Source: Acidimicrobiaceae bacterium (GTDB lineage: Bacteria; Actinomycetota; Acidimicrobiia; Acidimicrobiales; RAAP-2). Taken from it: a stretch of DNA of 7,737 nucleotides. The notes beneath the pieces are model-generated. The model saw nothing but the letters and a program-made list of their open reading frames with translations. It was not told the DNA's origin and searched no databases. The position numbers and the translations under genes are program-made. This document shows, one piece after another, positions 1 through 6,854 of this stretch. The stretch is taken from positions 1 to 7,737 of the forward strand of contig PKZI01000195.1 of assembly GCA_003133005.1 (NCBI GenBank), written 5' to 3'. Within the stretch, counting starts at the first letter, position 1; each line of letters starts with the position of its first letter.

Positions 1-1
1 A

Positions 2-883
2 AGCACGGGGTCAATCCCCGAAGTCATTCTGCGCGCCGTCCCCATTGTTCTTGCCGCCCTCGCAGTCTCAGTGCCCGCACGTGCCGGACTTGTCAATGTT
101 GGTGGCGAGGGTCAGTTGATTGTCGGAGCAGTCGCCGCGACAGGCGTCGGCGTGCAACTCGGCAACAGCGTGCCGGGATTCGTTGGTTGGATTCTCATGG
201 CAATCGCTGGCATGGCGGCGGGTGCCTTGTGGGGTGGCGTCGCTGGCTTGTTGCGCGTCGTTGCCAACGCCAATGAAGCGGTGACTACCTTGTTGCTCAA
301 TTTCATTGCTAATGATGTCATGCTCTATCTCTTGTACCAACCTTGGAAAGATCCGACGGGGGGTGGTCAACCAGAAAGTCGCCCCTTAAGTTCGCACGAA
401 ATTCTTCCCAAGCTTTTCGGCAGCTCCATCTATCTGGGCGGCATCATCGCCCTCGCAGCGGTGCTCGTGCTTTGGTACATCCTCAAGCGAAGCGGTTGGG
501 GCTTCGCGTTGCGTGTCGTCGGCGGCAACCCCGAAGCTGCGCGACGCGCGAGTTTGCCGGTGAAGCGCCTCATGATCTCATCAATGGCGGTCGGGGGATC
601 GCTCGCGGGACTCGGCGGCATGCTCTATCTCGCTGGCACGCAGTTGCAACTCTTTCCGGGCGGTACCGCGACGTACGGTTACATTGCCTTCCTTGCGGCA
701 TTCCTAGGGCGCAATGATCCCATCAAGGTCACTTTCGCGGCCCTTCTTTTTGCGGCGATCGCAATCAGCGCTCCGGGACTGCAACTTAATTACGGACTAG
801 ATGGGAACGTGGTCGACGCATTGCTCGCCTTCATCGTGCTCGCGCCGCTCGTCCTGACGTCTCGTCGAAAGGGAGCGTTCTGA
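2..883 (+). CDS. ABC transporter permease 1 of a BMP/nucleoside-type uptake system (5' partial)
   Basis: This is an inner-membrane permease of the BPD_transp_2 family, the type paired with BMP-family binding proteins for uptake of nucleosides, purines and ureide-like solutes. The frame is open to the left edge, so the N-terminus (about 60 residues of a usual 350 or so) lies outside; the GTG at 71 is internal, not a start. The family hallmark around positions 89-120 reads GLVNVGGEGQL. It is followed by several hydrophobic segments and by the conserved NEAVTTLLLN stretch (about 274-303) that precedes the loop with KDPTGGGQP. The stop TGA overlaps the ATG of the next permease by one base, indicating translational coupling. 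By family knowledge the two permeases form a heterodimer with an ATPase, probably encoded upstream. The closest functional parallel I know is the AtzU/AtzV pair in the cyanuric acid cluster of Pseudomonas sp. ADP. The family is certain; the substrate is inferred from neighbours. Confidence 0.93.
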   Translation, partial: STGSIPEVILRAVPIVLAALAVSVPARAGLVNVGGEGQLIVGAVAATGVGVQLGNSVPGFVGWILMAIAGMAAGALWGGVAGLLRVVANANEAVTTLLLNFIANDVMLYLLYQPWKDPTGGGQPESRPLSSHEILPKLFGSSIYLGGIIALAAVLVLWYILKRSGWGFALRVVGGNPEAARRASLPVKRLMISSMAVGGSLAGLGGMLYLAGTQLQLFPGGTATYGYIAFLAAFLGRNDPIKVTFAALLFAAIAISAPGLQLNYGLDGNVVDALLAFIVLAPLVLTSRRKGAF

Positions 884-1794
884 TGAACGGCTTCGAACAA
901 ACCTTGACGACCGGCATTGAAGGCGGCACCATCATCCTGTATCCCGCACTCGGCGAATTGATTGGTGAACGCGCAGGCATCGTCAATCTCGGTACCGAAG
1001 GATGCATGCTGGGTGGCGCCCTCGCCGCCATCGTCGTTGGTTCGATTACTGGCTCGGCGTGGTTGGGCGTGTTGGCCGGATTCGGTGCGGGCGCGGACGT
1101 AGGTTTGGCCCACGCGCTGCTCGTCGTGAAACGAAATGCGAATCAACTCGCCTCGGGACTCGTACTCTGGTTTCTCGCGCTCGGACTTACCTCGGTGCTT
1201 GGCGCGAACTACGTCAGCGCAATCGTGACGCCGCTGCCGGTCATTAAAGTCACTGGCTTGGGTTCGATCCCCTGGATTGGTCCGATTTTCTTCGACCACG
1301 ACCCACTCGTCTACGTCAGCTATGTACTGGTTGCGGTGGTGACGTGGGCCCTCTACCGCACTCGCCTTGGGCTCGTAATACGAGCGACCGGAGAACGTCC
1401 GGAGGTTGTCGCGGTCGCTGGGCGGCGCCCTGATTGGATCCAAATTGGTGCCGTAACGTTCGGTGCGGCGCTCGCCGGTGTTGGAGGAGCGCAACTGTCG
1501 GTGGGCTACGTCGGCAACTGGTCTGACGACATGACCAATGGGTACGGTTTCATCGCCGTAGCGGTCGTGTTGTTCGCGGCATGGCGACCGCTCCTCGTTC
1601 TCGCCGGTTCGTATCTTTTTGGCGTCGCCGTCGCTGCCGCTTCAGTGCTTGAGGCGCATGGGGTGCAAGTAAATCAGTACTTCCTAAACGCCTTGCCCTA
1701 TCTCGTTACATTGCTCGCCCTCGTGCTTTTGGGCCGAAGCGGTGGAAGACGCGCTCCCGAAGGTCTTACTCGAGCGCTCACGAACTCCAGTTGA
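883..1794 (+). CDS. ABC transporter permease 2 of a BMP/nucleoside-type uptake system
   Basis: This is the second membrane permease of the same importer, 303 residues, the normal length for this half of the pair. Near the N-terminus (residues about 20-45) it carries the family hallmark ALGELIGERAGIVNLGTEG, which distinguishes it from permease 1. Long hydrophobic segments follow throughout, with a cytoplasmic loop rich in Arg (RTRLGLVIRATGERPE, about residues 160-175) that would contact the ATPase. The ATG at 883 is preceded by GGGAG at about 871-875 and overlaps the TGA of permease 1, so the start is secure. Its stop is followed by the largest gap in the operon (103 bases) before the binding protein. 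The family call is secure; the transported compound is inferred only from the ureide hydrolases downstream. Confidence 0.94.
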   Translation: MNGFEQTLTTGIEGGTIILYPALGELIGERAGIVNLGTEGCMLGGALAAIVVGSITGSAWLGVLAGFGAGADVGLAHALLVVKRNANQLASGLVLWFLALGLTSVLGANYVSAIVTPLPVIKVTGLGSIPWIGPIFFDHDPLVYVSYVLVAVVTWALYRTRLGLVIRATGERPEVVAVAGRRPDWIQIGAVTFGAALAGVGGAQLSVGYVGNWSDDMTNGYGFIAVAVVLFAAWRPLLVLAGSYLFGVAVAAASVLEAHGVQVNQYFLNALPYLVTLLALVLLGRSGGRRAPEGLTRALTNSS

Positions 1795-1897
1795 TACCGC
1801 CACGTGCGTTGATCGGCCAGAGGAAGGGGGGAGTTGTACGCGGTACCGCTTTGCAGTGGGGAGAAATAGGAAACGCATCACTTATCAGGTGGAGACC
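1795..1897 (+). promoter_or_regulatory. Only sizeable intergenic gap inside the operon; possible internal control region
   Basis: These 103 bases separate permease 2 from the binding-protein gene, whereas all the following gene junctions are coupled. The stretch contains a perfect 10-bp palindrome GCGGTACCGC (1840-1849) and a purine-rich segment (about 1819-1833). I see no convincing -35/-10 pair and no riboswitch that I recognise. A gap at this place could allow separate, higher expression of the binding protein, which is usually needed in excess of its permeases. That role is inference. Confidence 0.3.
1887..1894 (+). promoter_or_regulatory. Ribosome binding site fixing the binding-protein start
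   Basis: AGGTGGAG lies three bases before the ATG at 1898. It supports that start over in-frame upstream codons (from 1742) that would overlap the permease gene. The protein then begins with a basic n-region and a signal peptide, as expected for an exported binding protein. Confidence 0.75.
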
Positions 1898-3082
1898 ATG
1901 AAAATGAAAACTTTAGGAAGTAAATCAGCGGTGTGGAGAAAGATCTGGGGTCTCGCGACCTCAAAAACCAAAATCGCGGTTTTGGCAGTGATGGTCGTAT
2001 CGATGTCGGGAATCCCGATCGCGACTTCCGTTGGTACGGCTGGCGCCGCGAGCGCCGAGCCCTGGGCCGGTGCAACCACTGTGGGCTTTATCACGGTCGG
2101 TGCCAATACTGACGAGGGCTATAACGAAGCGGTCTACCAAGCGAGTTTGACCGTCGCCAGTCAATTGCACATCAAGGTGCTTCGTGCGGCGAACGTGCCC
2201 GAGACCCAGCAAGTAGAAACAGTCATGCAGCAGATGGTGAACGAAGGTGCCAAGATCATCTTCGCCACGAGTTACGGCTACCAGCAGTACGCCTACGACT
2301 TTGCGGCCTCACACCCTGACATACTGGTGCTCCACCAAGGTGGCACCTACACAAAGACGCCGTTTCCCGCGAACCTAGGCACTTACTTCGGTGAGGCGTA
2401 CGACCCGGTGGCACTCGGCGGTATGGCGGCAGGATCAGTCACCAAGTCCAACAAGTTGGGCTTCGTGTACGCATTCCCAATTCCCCAGACCGTCGACAAC
2501 GTCGACGCGTTTGAACTTGGCGCCCAGATGATTGACCCCAAGGCGAAGACGTACACGGTTGCAACTTCAGAATGGTGCGACCCACTAAAGCAGAAGTCCG
2601 CGGCAGCCGCACTCGTCTCAGAAGGCGTGGACGTCATTACCCAGCACCAGGACTGCCAGTCGACGGTCATTGACGCCGCCAAGGCGGCCGGCATTGATGT
2701 CGTTGGCTACCACTATGACGCTCAGGCGCTCGACCCCTCGGGCTGGCTCACTGGTTCAGTGTGGGACTGGGCGCCACTTTATGAGTCAATCATCAAGACA
2801 GCCCAGGCGGGTACCTTTACGGGTTCGCAGTACAACGCAAACTTCATTGGTACTTTTGCCTCGGGTAATAACCCGCTCACCCTCGCTCCATTTGGCTCGA
2901 AAGTAAAGCCAGCGGTGCGAGCCAAGATTCTCGCCTACGAGGCGAAGCTGAAAGCCGGCGGAACAATCTTCACCGGTCCGATTTACTGCAACAACGGCAA
3001 GGTTCTCGTACCCGCCGGCAAGTCAGCGACGGCCGCTGAGATCAATCAATTCACCTGCTTTGTGAAGGGTGTTGTTGGCTGA
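1898..3082 (+). CDS. BMP-family ABC transporter substrate-binding protein (AtzT-like)
   Basis: This extracytoplasmic solute receptor of the importer has 394 residues. Residues 1-25 are a long basic n-region, about 26-45 a hydrophobic core, and a signal peptidase I-type site ASA|EPW follows near residue 53. The mature part matches the BMP (PnrA/TmpC) family: GFITVGANTDEGYNEA at the start, the GEAYDPVALGGMAAG segment, then KLGFVYAFPIPQTVDNVDAF and VDVITQHQDCQS. Most BMP proteins of Gram-positive bacteria are lipoproteins, but no lipobox Cys is present here. The mature chain has four Cys (in SEWC, QDCQ, IYCNN and FTCF), which could form disulfides. AtzT from the cyanuric acid cluster of Pseudomonas sp. 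ADP is, as I recall, of this family, which fits the ureide genes downstream. Ligand candidates are biuret, cyanuric acid or a purine-like ureide; the sequence does not decide. Confidence 0.93.
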   Translation: MKMKTLGSKSAVWRKIWGLATSKTKIAVLAVMVVSMSGIPIATSVGTAGAASAEPWAGATTVGFITVGANTDEGYNEAVYQASLTVASQLHIKVLRAANVPETQQVETVMQQMVNEGAKIIFATSYGYQQYAYDFAASHPDILVLHQGGTYTKTPFPANLGTYFGEAYDPVALGGMAAGSVTKSNKLGFVYAFPIPQTVDNVDAFELGAQMIDPKAKTYTVATSEWCDPLKQKSAAAALVSEGVDVITQHQDCQSTVIDAAKAAGIDVVGYHYDAQALDPSGWLTGSVWDWAPLYESIIKTAQAGTFTGSQYNANFIGTFASGNNPLTLAPFGSKVKPAVRAKILAYEAKLKAGGTIFTGPIYCNNGKVLVPAGKSATAAEINQFTCFVKGVVG

Positions 3083-3084
3083 TT

Positions 3085-3711
3085 ATGGACGTAACTCGTG
3101 CTACGACCAGTGTCAAGGGTGGGGTGATCGCTACGGCGACACCCTACCCTTGGCCGTATCACGCAACATTTGAACCAGCTCACGCCGCACTCGTTACGTG
3201 TCTCGATCCGACGTGGCGCCTCGATGGCAAAGACAGCGACGTCGTCGACGAAAACCTCGTCGCGCTTTCGCATATCTGTCATCAAGTGGGAGTGCTGGTA
3301 ATCAGCGTCACATCCACGCCCGTTCGCGGAGGTGTCACGCTCGACGAGCGAAGGACGCCGGCCGCAGAAAAGATGAAACGACAACTTCGCGTTGACGTCG
3401 AACTCGAATCGGGTGCGACGGATGCGTTTTACGCCAGTCGTCTCGAAGCAGTGTTGCGCCATGCGACACGAACCGACTTGCTCGTCGCGGGCTGGGGCCT
3501 TGAGGGGCCAGTGCACTCCACTCTTCGAGCAGCGAATGACCGCGGTTACGAGTGCCTTCTCGTCGCGGACGCGTCGAGCTCTCTCGACGCGAGTCTCGTG
3601 AAGAACGCGTGCTCGATGGTCGAATTTTCCGGTGGCATCTTTGGCGCCGTCGCGACAACCCCCGAAGTCCTCGAACTACTCACTACAACAAATGAACCCG
3701 CCTCTTCTTAG
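3085..3711 (+). CDS. Isochorismatase-like hydrolase paralogue lacking all catalytic residues (probable pseudoenzyme)
   Basis: This 208-residue protein is clearly related to the BiuH encoded next. It shares the N-terminal [10 protein letters not shown] segment, the AFYAS.LE segment, [17 protein letters not shown] and GGIFGAV. Every key position has changed. The catalytic Asp (BiuH D37) aligns with L40, although D41 is adjacent; Lys (K143) aligns with S109; the nucleophile Cys (C176) aligns with P142; and the substrate-site Gln (Q216) aligns with S182. It is about 34 residues shorter, lacking the loops around GGYVDRMGY and [11 protein letters not shown] that help form the active site. The frame is intact, with codon use like its neighbours, so it looks maintained rather than decayed. 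It starts two bases after the binding-protein stop with no clear Shine-Dalgarno sequence, so it is probably translated by coupling. Possible roles are a structural or regulatory subunit of BiuH, or ligand sensing; none can be shown here. Ordinary hydrolase activity by the known mechanism is not expected. Confidence 0.88.
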   Translation: MDVTRATTSVKGGVIATATPYPWPYHATFEPAHAALVTCLDPTWRLDGKDSDVVDENLVALSHICHQVGVLVISVTSTPVRGGVTLDERRTPAAEKMKRQLRVDVELESGATDAFYASRLEAVLRHATRTDLLVAGWGLEGPVHSTLRAANDRGYECLLVADASSSLDASLVKNACSMVEFSGGIFGAVATTPEVLELLTTTNEPASS

Positions 3712-3714
3712 GAG
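3710..3714 (+). promoter_or_regulatory. Ribosome binding site of biuH overlapping the preceding stop codon
   Basis: AGGAG includes the last two bases of the TAG stop of the pseudoenzyme gene and sits five bases before the ATG at 3720. BiuH therefore has its own strong initiation site, unlike the genes on both sides, which depend on coupling. This suggests higher synthesis of BiuH than of its paralogue. Confidence 0.75.
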
Positions 3715-3719
3715 CACTA

Positions 3720-4448
3720 ATGACAACGTACGAACCTCAACCTGCCGCACCCGAACTCGTGGCACAACCCTACCGGTGGCCCTTCAACGGCTCTTTCACG
3801 CCCAGTTCCACTGCGCTCATTTTGATCGACTGGCAAGTCGACTTCTGTGGACCTGGCGGCTACGTCGACCGAATGGGTTATGACCTCAGTCTCACGAGGG
3901 CGGGCCTCGAACCGACTTCGCGCGTGCTCGAGGCGTTTCGAGCCTTTGGCGGCACGGTGATCCACACCCGCGAAGGGCATCGTCCCGATCTGAGCGATTG
4001 CCCCGCGAACAAACTCTGGCGCTCCCAGCGAATCGGTGCGGGCATTGGTGATCCCGGACCCGCAGGTCGAATTCTCGTACGCGGCGAACCTGGTTGGCAG
4101 ATCGTGCCCGAAGTTGCACCCATCGAGGGCGAAATCATCATTGACAAGCCGGGTAAGGGTGCGTTCTACGCGACCGACCTCGATCTCATTTTACAAAATG
4201 CCGGCATCACGCACATCGTATTGACCGGCATCACGACCGATGTTTGCGTGCACACGACCATGCGAGATGCCAACGACCGAGGCTACGAGTGTCTCTTGCT
4301 TAGTGACTGCACGGGTGCGACCGACAAAGGCAACTACGAAGCGGCCCTCAAGATGGTCACCATGCAAGGTGGCGTCTTTGGCGCTATTGCCTCTTCTGAC
4401 GCGTTCATTGCGTCGATTGCGAGTACGCGAGTCACGGTTCCTTCGTGA
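3720..4448 (+). CDS. biuH: Biuret amidohydrolase (isochorismatase-like cysteine hydrolase)
   Basis: This cytoplasmic enzyme hydrolyses biuret to allophanate and ammonia. The 242-residue chain has the triad D37 (in [10 protein letters not shown]), K143 (in IDKPGKGAF) and C176 (in [15 protein letters not shown]), plus Q216 (in [10 protein letters not shown]). These sit exactly one residue later than D36, K142, C175 and Q215 reported for BiuH of Rhizobium leguminosarum bv. viciae 3841. The segments [38 protein letters not shown] and [11 protein letters not shown] also match that enzyme as I remember it, so the assignment goes beyond the general isochorismatase family. Relatives with similar triads are ureidoacrylate hydrolase RutB, N-carbamoylsarcosine amidase and triuret hydrolase; Q216 and the [13 protein letters not shown] loop favour biuret. 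The gene has a good ribosome binding site and overlaps the amidase gene by four bases (GTGA). Confidence 0.93.
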   Translation: MTTYEPQPAAPELVAQPYRWPFNGSFTPSSTALILIDWQVDFCGPGGYVDRMGYDLSLTRAGLEPTSRVLEAFRAFGGTVIHTREGHRPDLSDCPANKLWRSQRIGAGIGDPGPAGRILVRGEPGWQIVPEVAPIEGEIIIDKPGKGAFYATDLDLILQNAGITHIVLTGITTDVCVHTTMRDANDRGYECLLLSDCTGATDKGNYEAALKMVTMQGGVFGAIASSDAFIASIASTRVTVPS

Positions 4449-5932
4449 TCGAAAGCGCCAAAAGTACCGCGGAGCGTTCCTTCGCCGAAGCTGAACAAGT
4501 ACTGCACGATCTCGGCTTTGCCGATCCACGAAAACAACCATCGCTCCGTCTCGTGGTGCGCGAGGCCCCACCTCGTGAAGAGTCGACTGCGCCAAATCTC
4601 GACATGACGTCAACGCCGGCGCGGCCACTCATCAAGCACGGCGTCACGCTGGCAAACGCCCTACGCGGCCTCGAAGACGGCACCACGACCACCCGCGCAC
4701 TTGTGGAATTTGCGCTCGACACTGCCGTGGCACACGCCGACCTCGGAGCCGTCGTGGCGTGCGATGAGAAGGAGGTGTTGGAACAAGCCGATCTTCTCGA
4801 CGCAGAAAGGAAAGATGGCGTTCTTCGCGGCCCACTCCACGGACTACCACTGACGGTGAAGGACATCATTGACGTCGCCGGACTGCCGACGCGTGGCGGC
4901 TCACTCGCCTACGACGAGGTGCCCACCAAGGACGCCACCGCGGTAGCGCGCCTACGCCGCGATGGGGCACTTCTCTTCGCCAAAGTAGCCACCCACGAGT
5001 TCGCACTCGGTGTCGCAACGCCACAGTGTCGTAATCCGTATGACCCGACCAAACTGTCGGGCGGATCAAGTGGCGGATCAGCAATCGCGGCTGCTCTGGG
5101 CATTGGTGTCGGCTCACTTGGCACCGACACCCGTGCGTCGCTGCGCGTCCCCGCTGCACTGTGTGGCGTGGTTGGTTTTAAACCAACGTTTGGTCGCGTA
5201 CCCGCCCAGGGCATCATCCCCCTCTCGTGGACCATTGATCACCTCGGTCCCATAACCCAAACCGTGGAAGACGCCGCGGTACTTTTCAATAGTCTCGCCG
5301 ACGAGCCTTTCCTCGATCGAGACGCAGTTCGTACCCCCGGCGTCTTGGGCATCGTGCCAGAAGTACTTGCCGACGCGGAACCACTCATTGTGAGTGCCTG
5401 CGAGAACGCTCTCAAGCTGCTCATCGACGCTGGTTGGCGCGTGCGCGAAGTTCGAGGTCCGAACATTGCCGATCTGGAGCTTTCAAACTCGCTGGGACTT
5501 CTGATAAGTCGTAGTGAAGCTGCGGCCTTTCACCGAAGTCAAGAGACGGATCTGTCCAAATGCATTCCTGAAGTTCGTGAGCAACTTCTTCGCGGTCTCA
5601 GGATTACGGGTTCGGACTATCTCGACGCGCAACGCCAACGCGCGATACTTGGTGAGAGAATTCTCGAGGAGTTTGCGACTTGTGACATCCTGGTCTCGCC
5701 CACCACGCCTCTCGTAGCTCCCGCGCGCGAAGACTACGAACGCTATCTTCTTCGATTGTCACGAAATACCATTATCTGGAGTCTTATCGGCGCACCCGCA
5801 GTATCAATTCCAGTAGGTCTTTGCGAAGATGGATTGCCTGCGGGGATCCAATTCGCGGCCGCTCCGGGCCATGAGCAGACGCTCGTCAACGCTGGTATGA
5901 AACTTGAACGCGAGCTCGGCTTCTACTTCTGA
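4445..5932 (+). CDS. Amidase-signature hydrolase, AtzE/HpxY type, with extended N-terminus
   Basis: This amidase-signature enzyme has 495 residues if started at the GTG (4445) inside the GTGA overlap with biuH. An ATG at 4604 (residue 54) is an alternative, but neither has a good Shine-Dalgarno sequence. The catalytic Ser-cisSer-Lys triad is visible: K139 in [10 protein letters not shown]208 in SGGSSGGSA and S232 in [12 protein letters not shown]. The 24-residue gap between the two Ser is that of the family. The amidase fold begins near residue 65, leaving about 60 extra residues. Residues 230-231 are Arg-Ala where most members have Gly-Gly beside the nucleophile. There is no C-terminal allophanate-hydrolase domain as in AtzF. 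Context (BiuH before, AtzH-like after) points to AtzE, the 1-carboxybiuret hydrolase, or a single-domain enzyme acting on allophanate; HpxY-like oxalurate enzymes are the other relatives. No AtzG-like partner gene is found. Family certain, substrate inferred. Confidence 0.9.
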   Translation: MIESAKSTAERSFAEAEQVLHDLGFADPRKQPSLRLVVREAPPREESTAPNLDMTSTPARPLIKHGVTLANALRGLEDGTTTTRALVEFALDTAVAHADLGAVVACDEKEVLEQADLLDAERKDGVLRGPLHGLPLTVKDIIDVAGLPTRGGSLAYDEVPTKDATAVARLRRDGALLFAKVATHEFALGVATPQCRNPYDPTKLSGGSSGGSAIAAALGIGVGSLGTDTRASLRVPAALCGVVGFKPTFGRVPAQGIIPLSWTIDHLGPITQTVEDAAVLFNSLADEPFLDRDAVRTPGVLGIVPEVLADAEPLIVSACENALKLLIDAGWRVREVRGPNIADLELSNSLGLLISRSEAAAFHRSQETDLSKCIPEVREQLLRGLRITGSDYLDAQRQRAILGERILEEFATCDILVSPTTPLVAPAREDYERYLLRLSRNTIIWSLIGAPAVSIPVGLCEDGLPAGIQFAAAPGHEQTLVNAGMKLERELGFYF

Positions 5933-6324
5933 TGCAACGAAACATTGAATCGGTGGTCCAAGAAGTCACGGCGCTCTTTTTGGCCTACGAAGAAGCTCTG
6001 ATGAAGGGTGAACTTGATTTCATGAATACGTGCTTCGACGACAGCGACCAACTCGTTCGATTTGGCATCAATGACATGCAACGCGGTCCCGAAGAATTAA
6101 GGAACTGGCGTGCTGCCAATGGCGCCGTTCCCGCAGGGCGGTCGCTGAGCGAAACGGTTATCGCAACCTACGGAACCGATCTCGCGGTCGTGTCGACACT
6201 CTTCAGATACCCAAACAGGCAGTTCCTGGGACGCCAAAGCCAGACTTGGCTGCGAGAGGACGATGTATGGCGCATTGTCCATGCTCACGTTTCAGAGATA
6301 CCAGTTGAATCGACGCCGCGATGA
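5932..6324 (+). CDS. AtzH/HpxZ-type protein (DUF3225, NTF2-like fold)
   Basis: This small cytoplasmic protein of 130 residues is the usual size for the AtzH/HpxZ family. Typical features are a helical N-terminus with AYEEAL (residues 18-23), the LVRFGINDMQRGPEELRNWR segment (41-60), the SQTWLRED strand and the C-terminal WRIVHAHVSEIP. Tyr19 and Arg43 have the same 24-residue spacing as Tyr22 and Arg46, which I recall as the functional residues of AtzH. AtzH from Pseudomonas sp. ADP is a decarboxylating amidohydrolase that converts 1,3-dicarboxyurea to allophanate and so avoids a dead end in cyanuric acid breakdown; HpxZ sits in oxalurate clusters. In both settings the gene lies next to an amidase, as here. 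Its ATG overlaps the amidase TGA by one base. This is the last gene of the operon. Confidence 0.88.
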   Translation: MQRNIESVVQEVTALFLAYEEALMKGELDFMNTCFDDSDQLVRFGINDMQRGPEELRNWRAANGAVPAGRSLSETVIATYGTDLAVVSTLFRYPNRQFLGRQSQTWLREDDVWRIVHAHVSEIPVESTPR

Positions 6325-6510
6325 TTGGTCATGGAGACGCCTTCTGTGGCGGGTAATGCACGATTCACGACAAGATAGGAAGCCAATTTACCAACAGTTC
6401 GAAATGACCACTTCCGATTTGCCTTCGAGCGCACGAATCGCTCGAAGGATTGCTTGAAGTAAGGTGTTCGTTCGGTGCGGGCGCGAGTGCAGTTACGAAC
6501 GTCACCTTCA
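6325..6510. other. Intergenic region after the ureide operon
   Basis: These 186 bases are visibly more AT-rich than the operon and show no coding potential on either strand that I would defend. Apart from the hairpin at 6422-6448, I see no other element and no clear promoter for the tRNA-like gene that follows. Confidence 0.6.
6422..6448 (+). terminator. Perfect 10-bp stem hairpin, possible operon terminator
   Basis: CCTTCGAGCG and CGCTCGAAGG are perfect inverted repeats around a 7-base loop, 97 bases after the last stop codon of the operon. No run of T follows, so it is not a classical intrinsic terminator. U-less hairpins of this kind are common after actinobacterial operons. It could instead be an mRNA 3'-end stabiliser. 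Confidence 0.5.
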
Positions 6511-6583
6511 GGGCCGCTAGCTCATCGGGAAGAGCAGGAGACTTTTAATCCCAAGGTGCCGGGATCGAGACCCGGGCGGCCCA
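6511..6583 (+). tRNA. tRNA-Lys (anticodon UUU), with non-canonical positions; possibly a pseudo-tRNA
   Basis: The 73-base sequence folds as a cloverleaf. The 7-bp acceptor stem (GGGCCGC/GCGGCCC) is perfect, as are the D stem (GCTC/GAGC) and the T stem (CCGGG/CCCGG). The anticodon loop CTTTTAA puts UUU at 6544-6546, giving lysine. CCA is not encoded. Two things argue against a normal working tRNA. The anticodon stem GGAGA/TCCCA has mismatches at pairs 27-43 (G-A) and 29-41 (A-C), and the T loop reads ATCGAGA, replacing the nearly invariant T54 with A. It may be a divergent second lysine tRNA, a decaying copy, or the scar of an integration site. It lies alone between two unrelated gene groups. 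Confidence 0.68.
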
Positions 6584-6854
6584 CTAGACCCCACCAGAAG
6601 ACTTTGAGTGTTCACGCTCGTGGAACCCAACGGTCGCAACACTTACGGTCTGGAAAGAATTTTCTACTGCCGCCGTCCTGAGTGGTCAGACTCCGGGAAT
6701 CGAGCCGTTTGTTCAGTACGTTGTTTCGTGTCAGCCAGACAGTCCTCAAGGAGTAATCGGCCATGTCCACTTGGCAATGATCCAATGATCGGAGAACGCT
6801 GGTCGCTGGCCCCTTGAGACGTTCACGCTGCGATCTTTGCGCGCGCTATTCGGC
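6584..6854. other. Non-coding stretch between the tRNA-like gene and the TetR gene
   Basis: No convincing gene is seen in these 271 bases. A Shine-Dalgarno-like AAGGAG (6748-6753) is followed by ATG at 6763, but the frame stops after five codons (MSTWQ), as if a gene start were left behind after a deletion. Just downstream are two short tandem duplications: AATGATC twice with period 8 (6776-6790), and CGCTGGT followed by CGCTGG (6797-6809). No terminator with a T-run is visible on either strand. Confidence 0.5.

Noticed and set aside
790..1494. Long open frame on the - strand opposite the two permease genes
   Set aside because: It lies antisense to two clear permease genes, its translation is charged and low in structure, and it has no recognisable domain; it is a shadow of GC-biased codons.
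1742..1897. In-frame upstream extension of the binding protein by 52 residues
   Set aside because: It would overlap the permease gene and place residues without signal-peptide character ahead of the export signal; the ATG at 1898 has a good ribosome binding site.
1795..1897. A riboswitch before the binding-protein gene
   Set aside because: Only a short palindrome and purine-rich DNA are seen; no known riboswitch motif or T-run terminator could be recognised.
3085..3711. Calling the first hydrolase a second active cysteine hydrolase
   Set aside because: Automatic annotation would likely say isochorismatase family, but none of the catalytic residues is present.
4445..5932. Naming the amidase atzF (allophanate hydrolase)
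   Set aside because: The C-terminal domain of AtzF is absent and the AtzH-like neighbour fits AtzE/HpxY better; the substrate cannot be settled from sequence, so no symbol was given.
6625..6660. Possible remnant of an insertion-sequence end (CCCAACGGTCGCAACACTTA)
   Set aside because: It vaguely recalls the 3' ends of some transposase genes, but no inverted repeat, target duplication or transposase fragment is visible nearby.
6608..6817. Small + strand open frame of 69 residues after the tRNA-like gene
   Set aside because: There is no ribosome binding site, no family resemblance and irregular composition.
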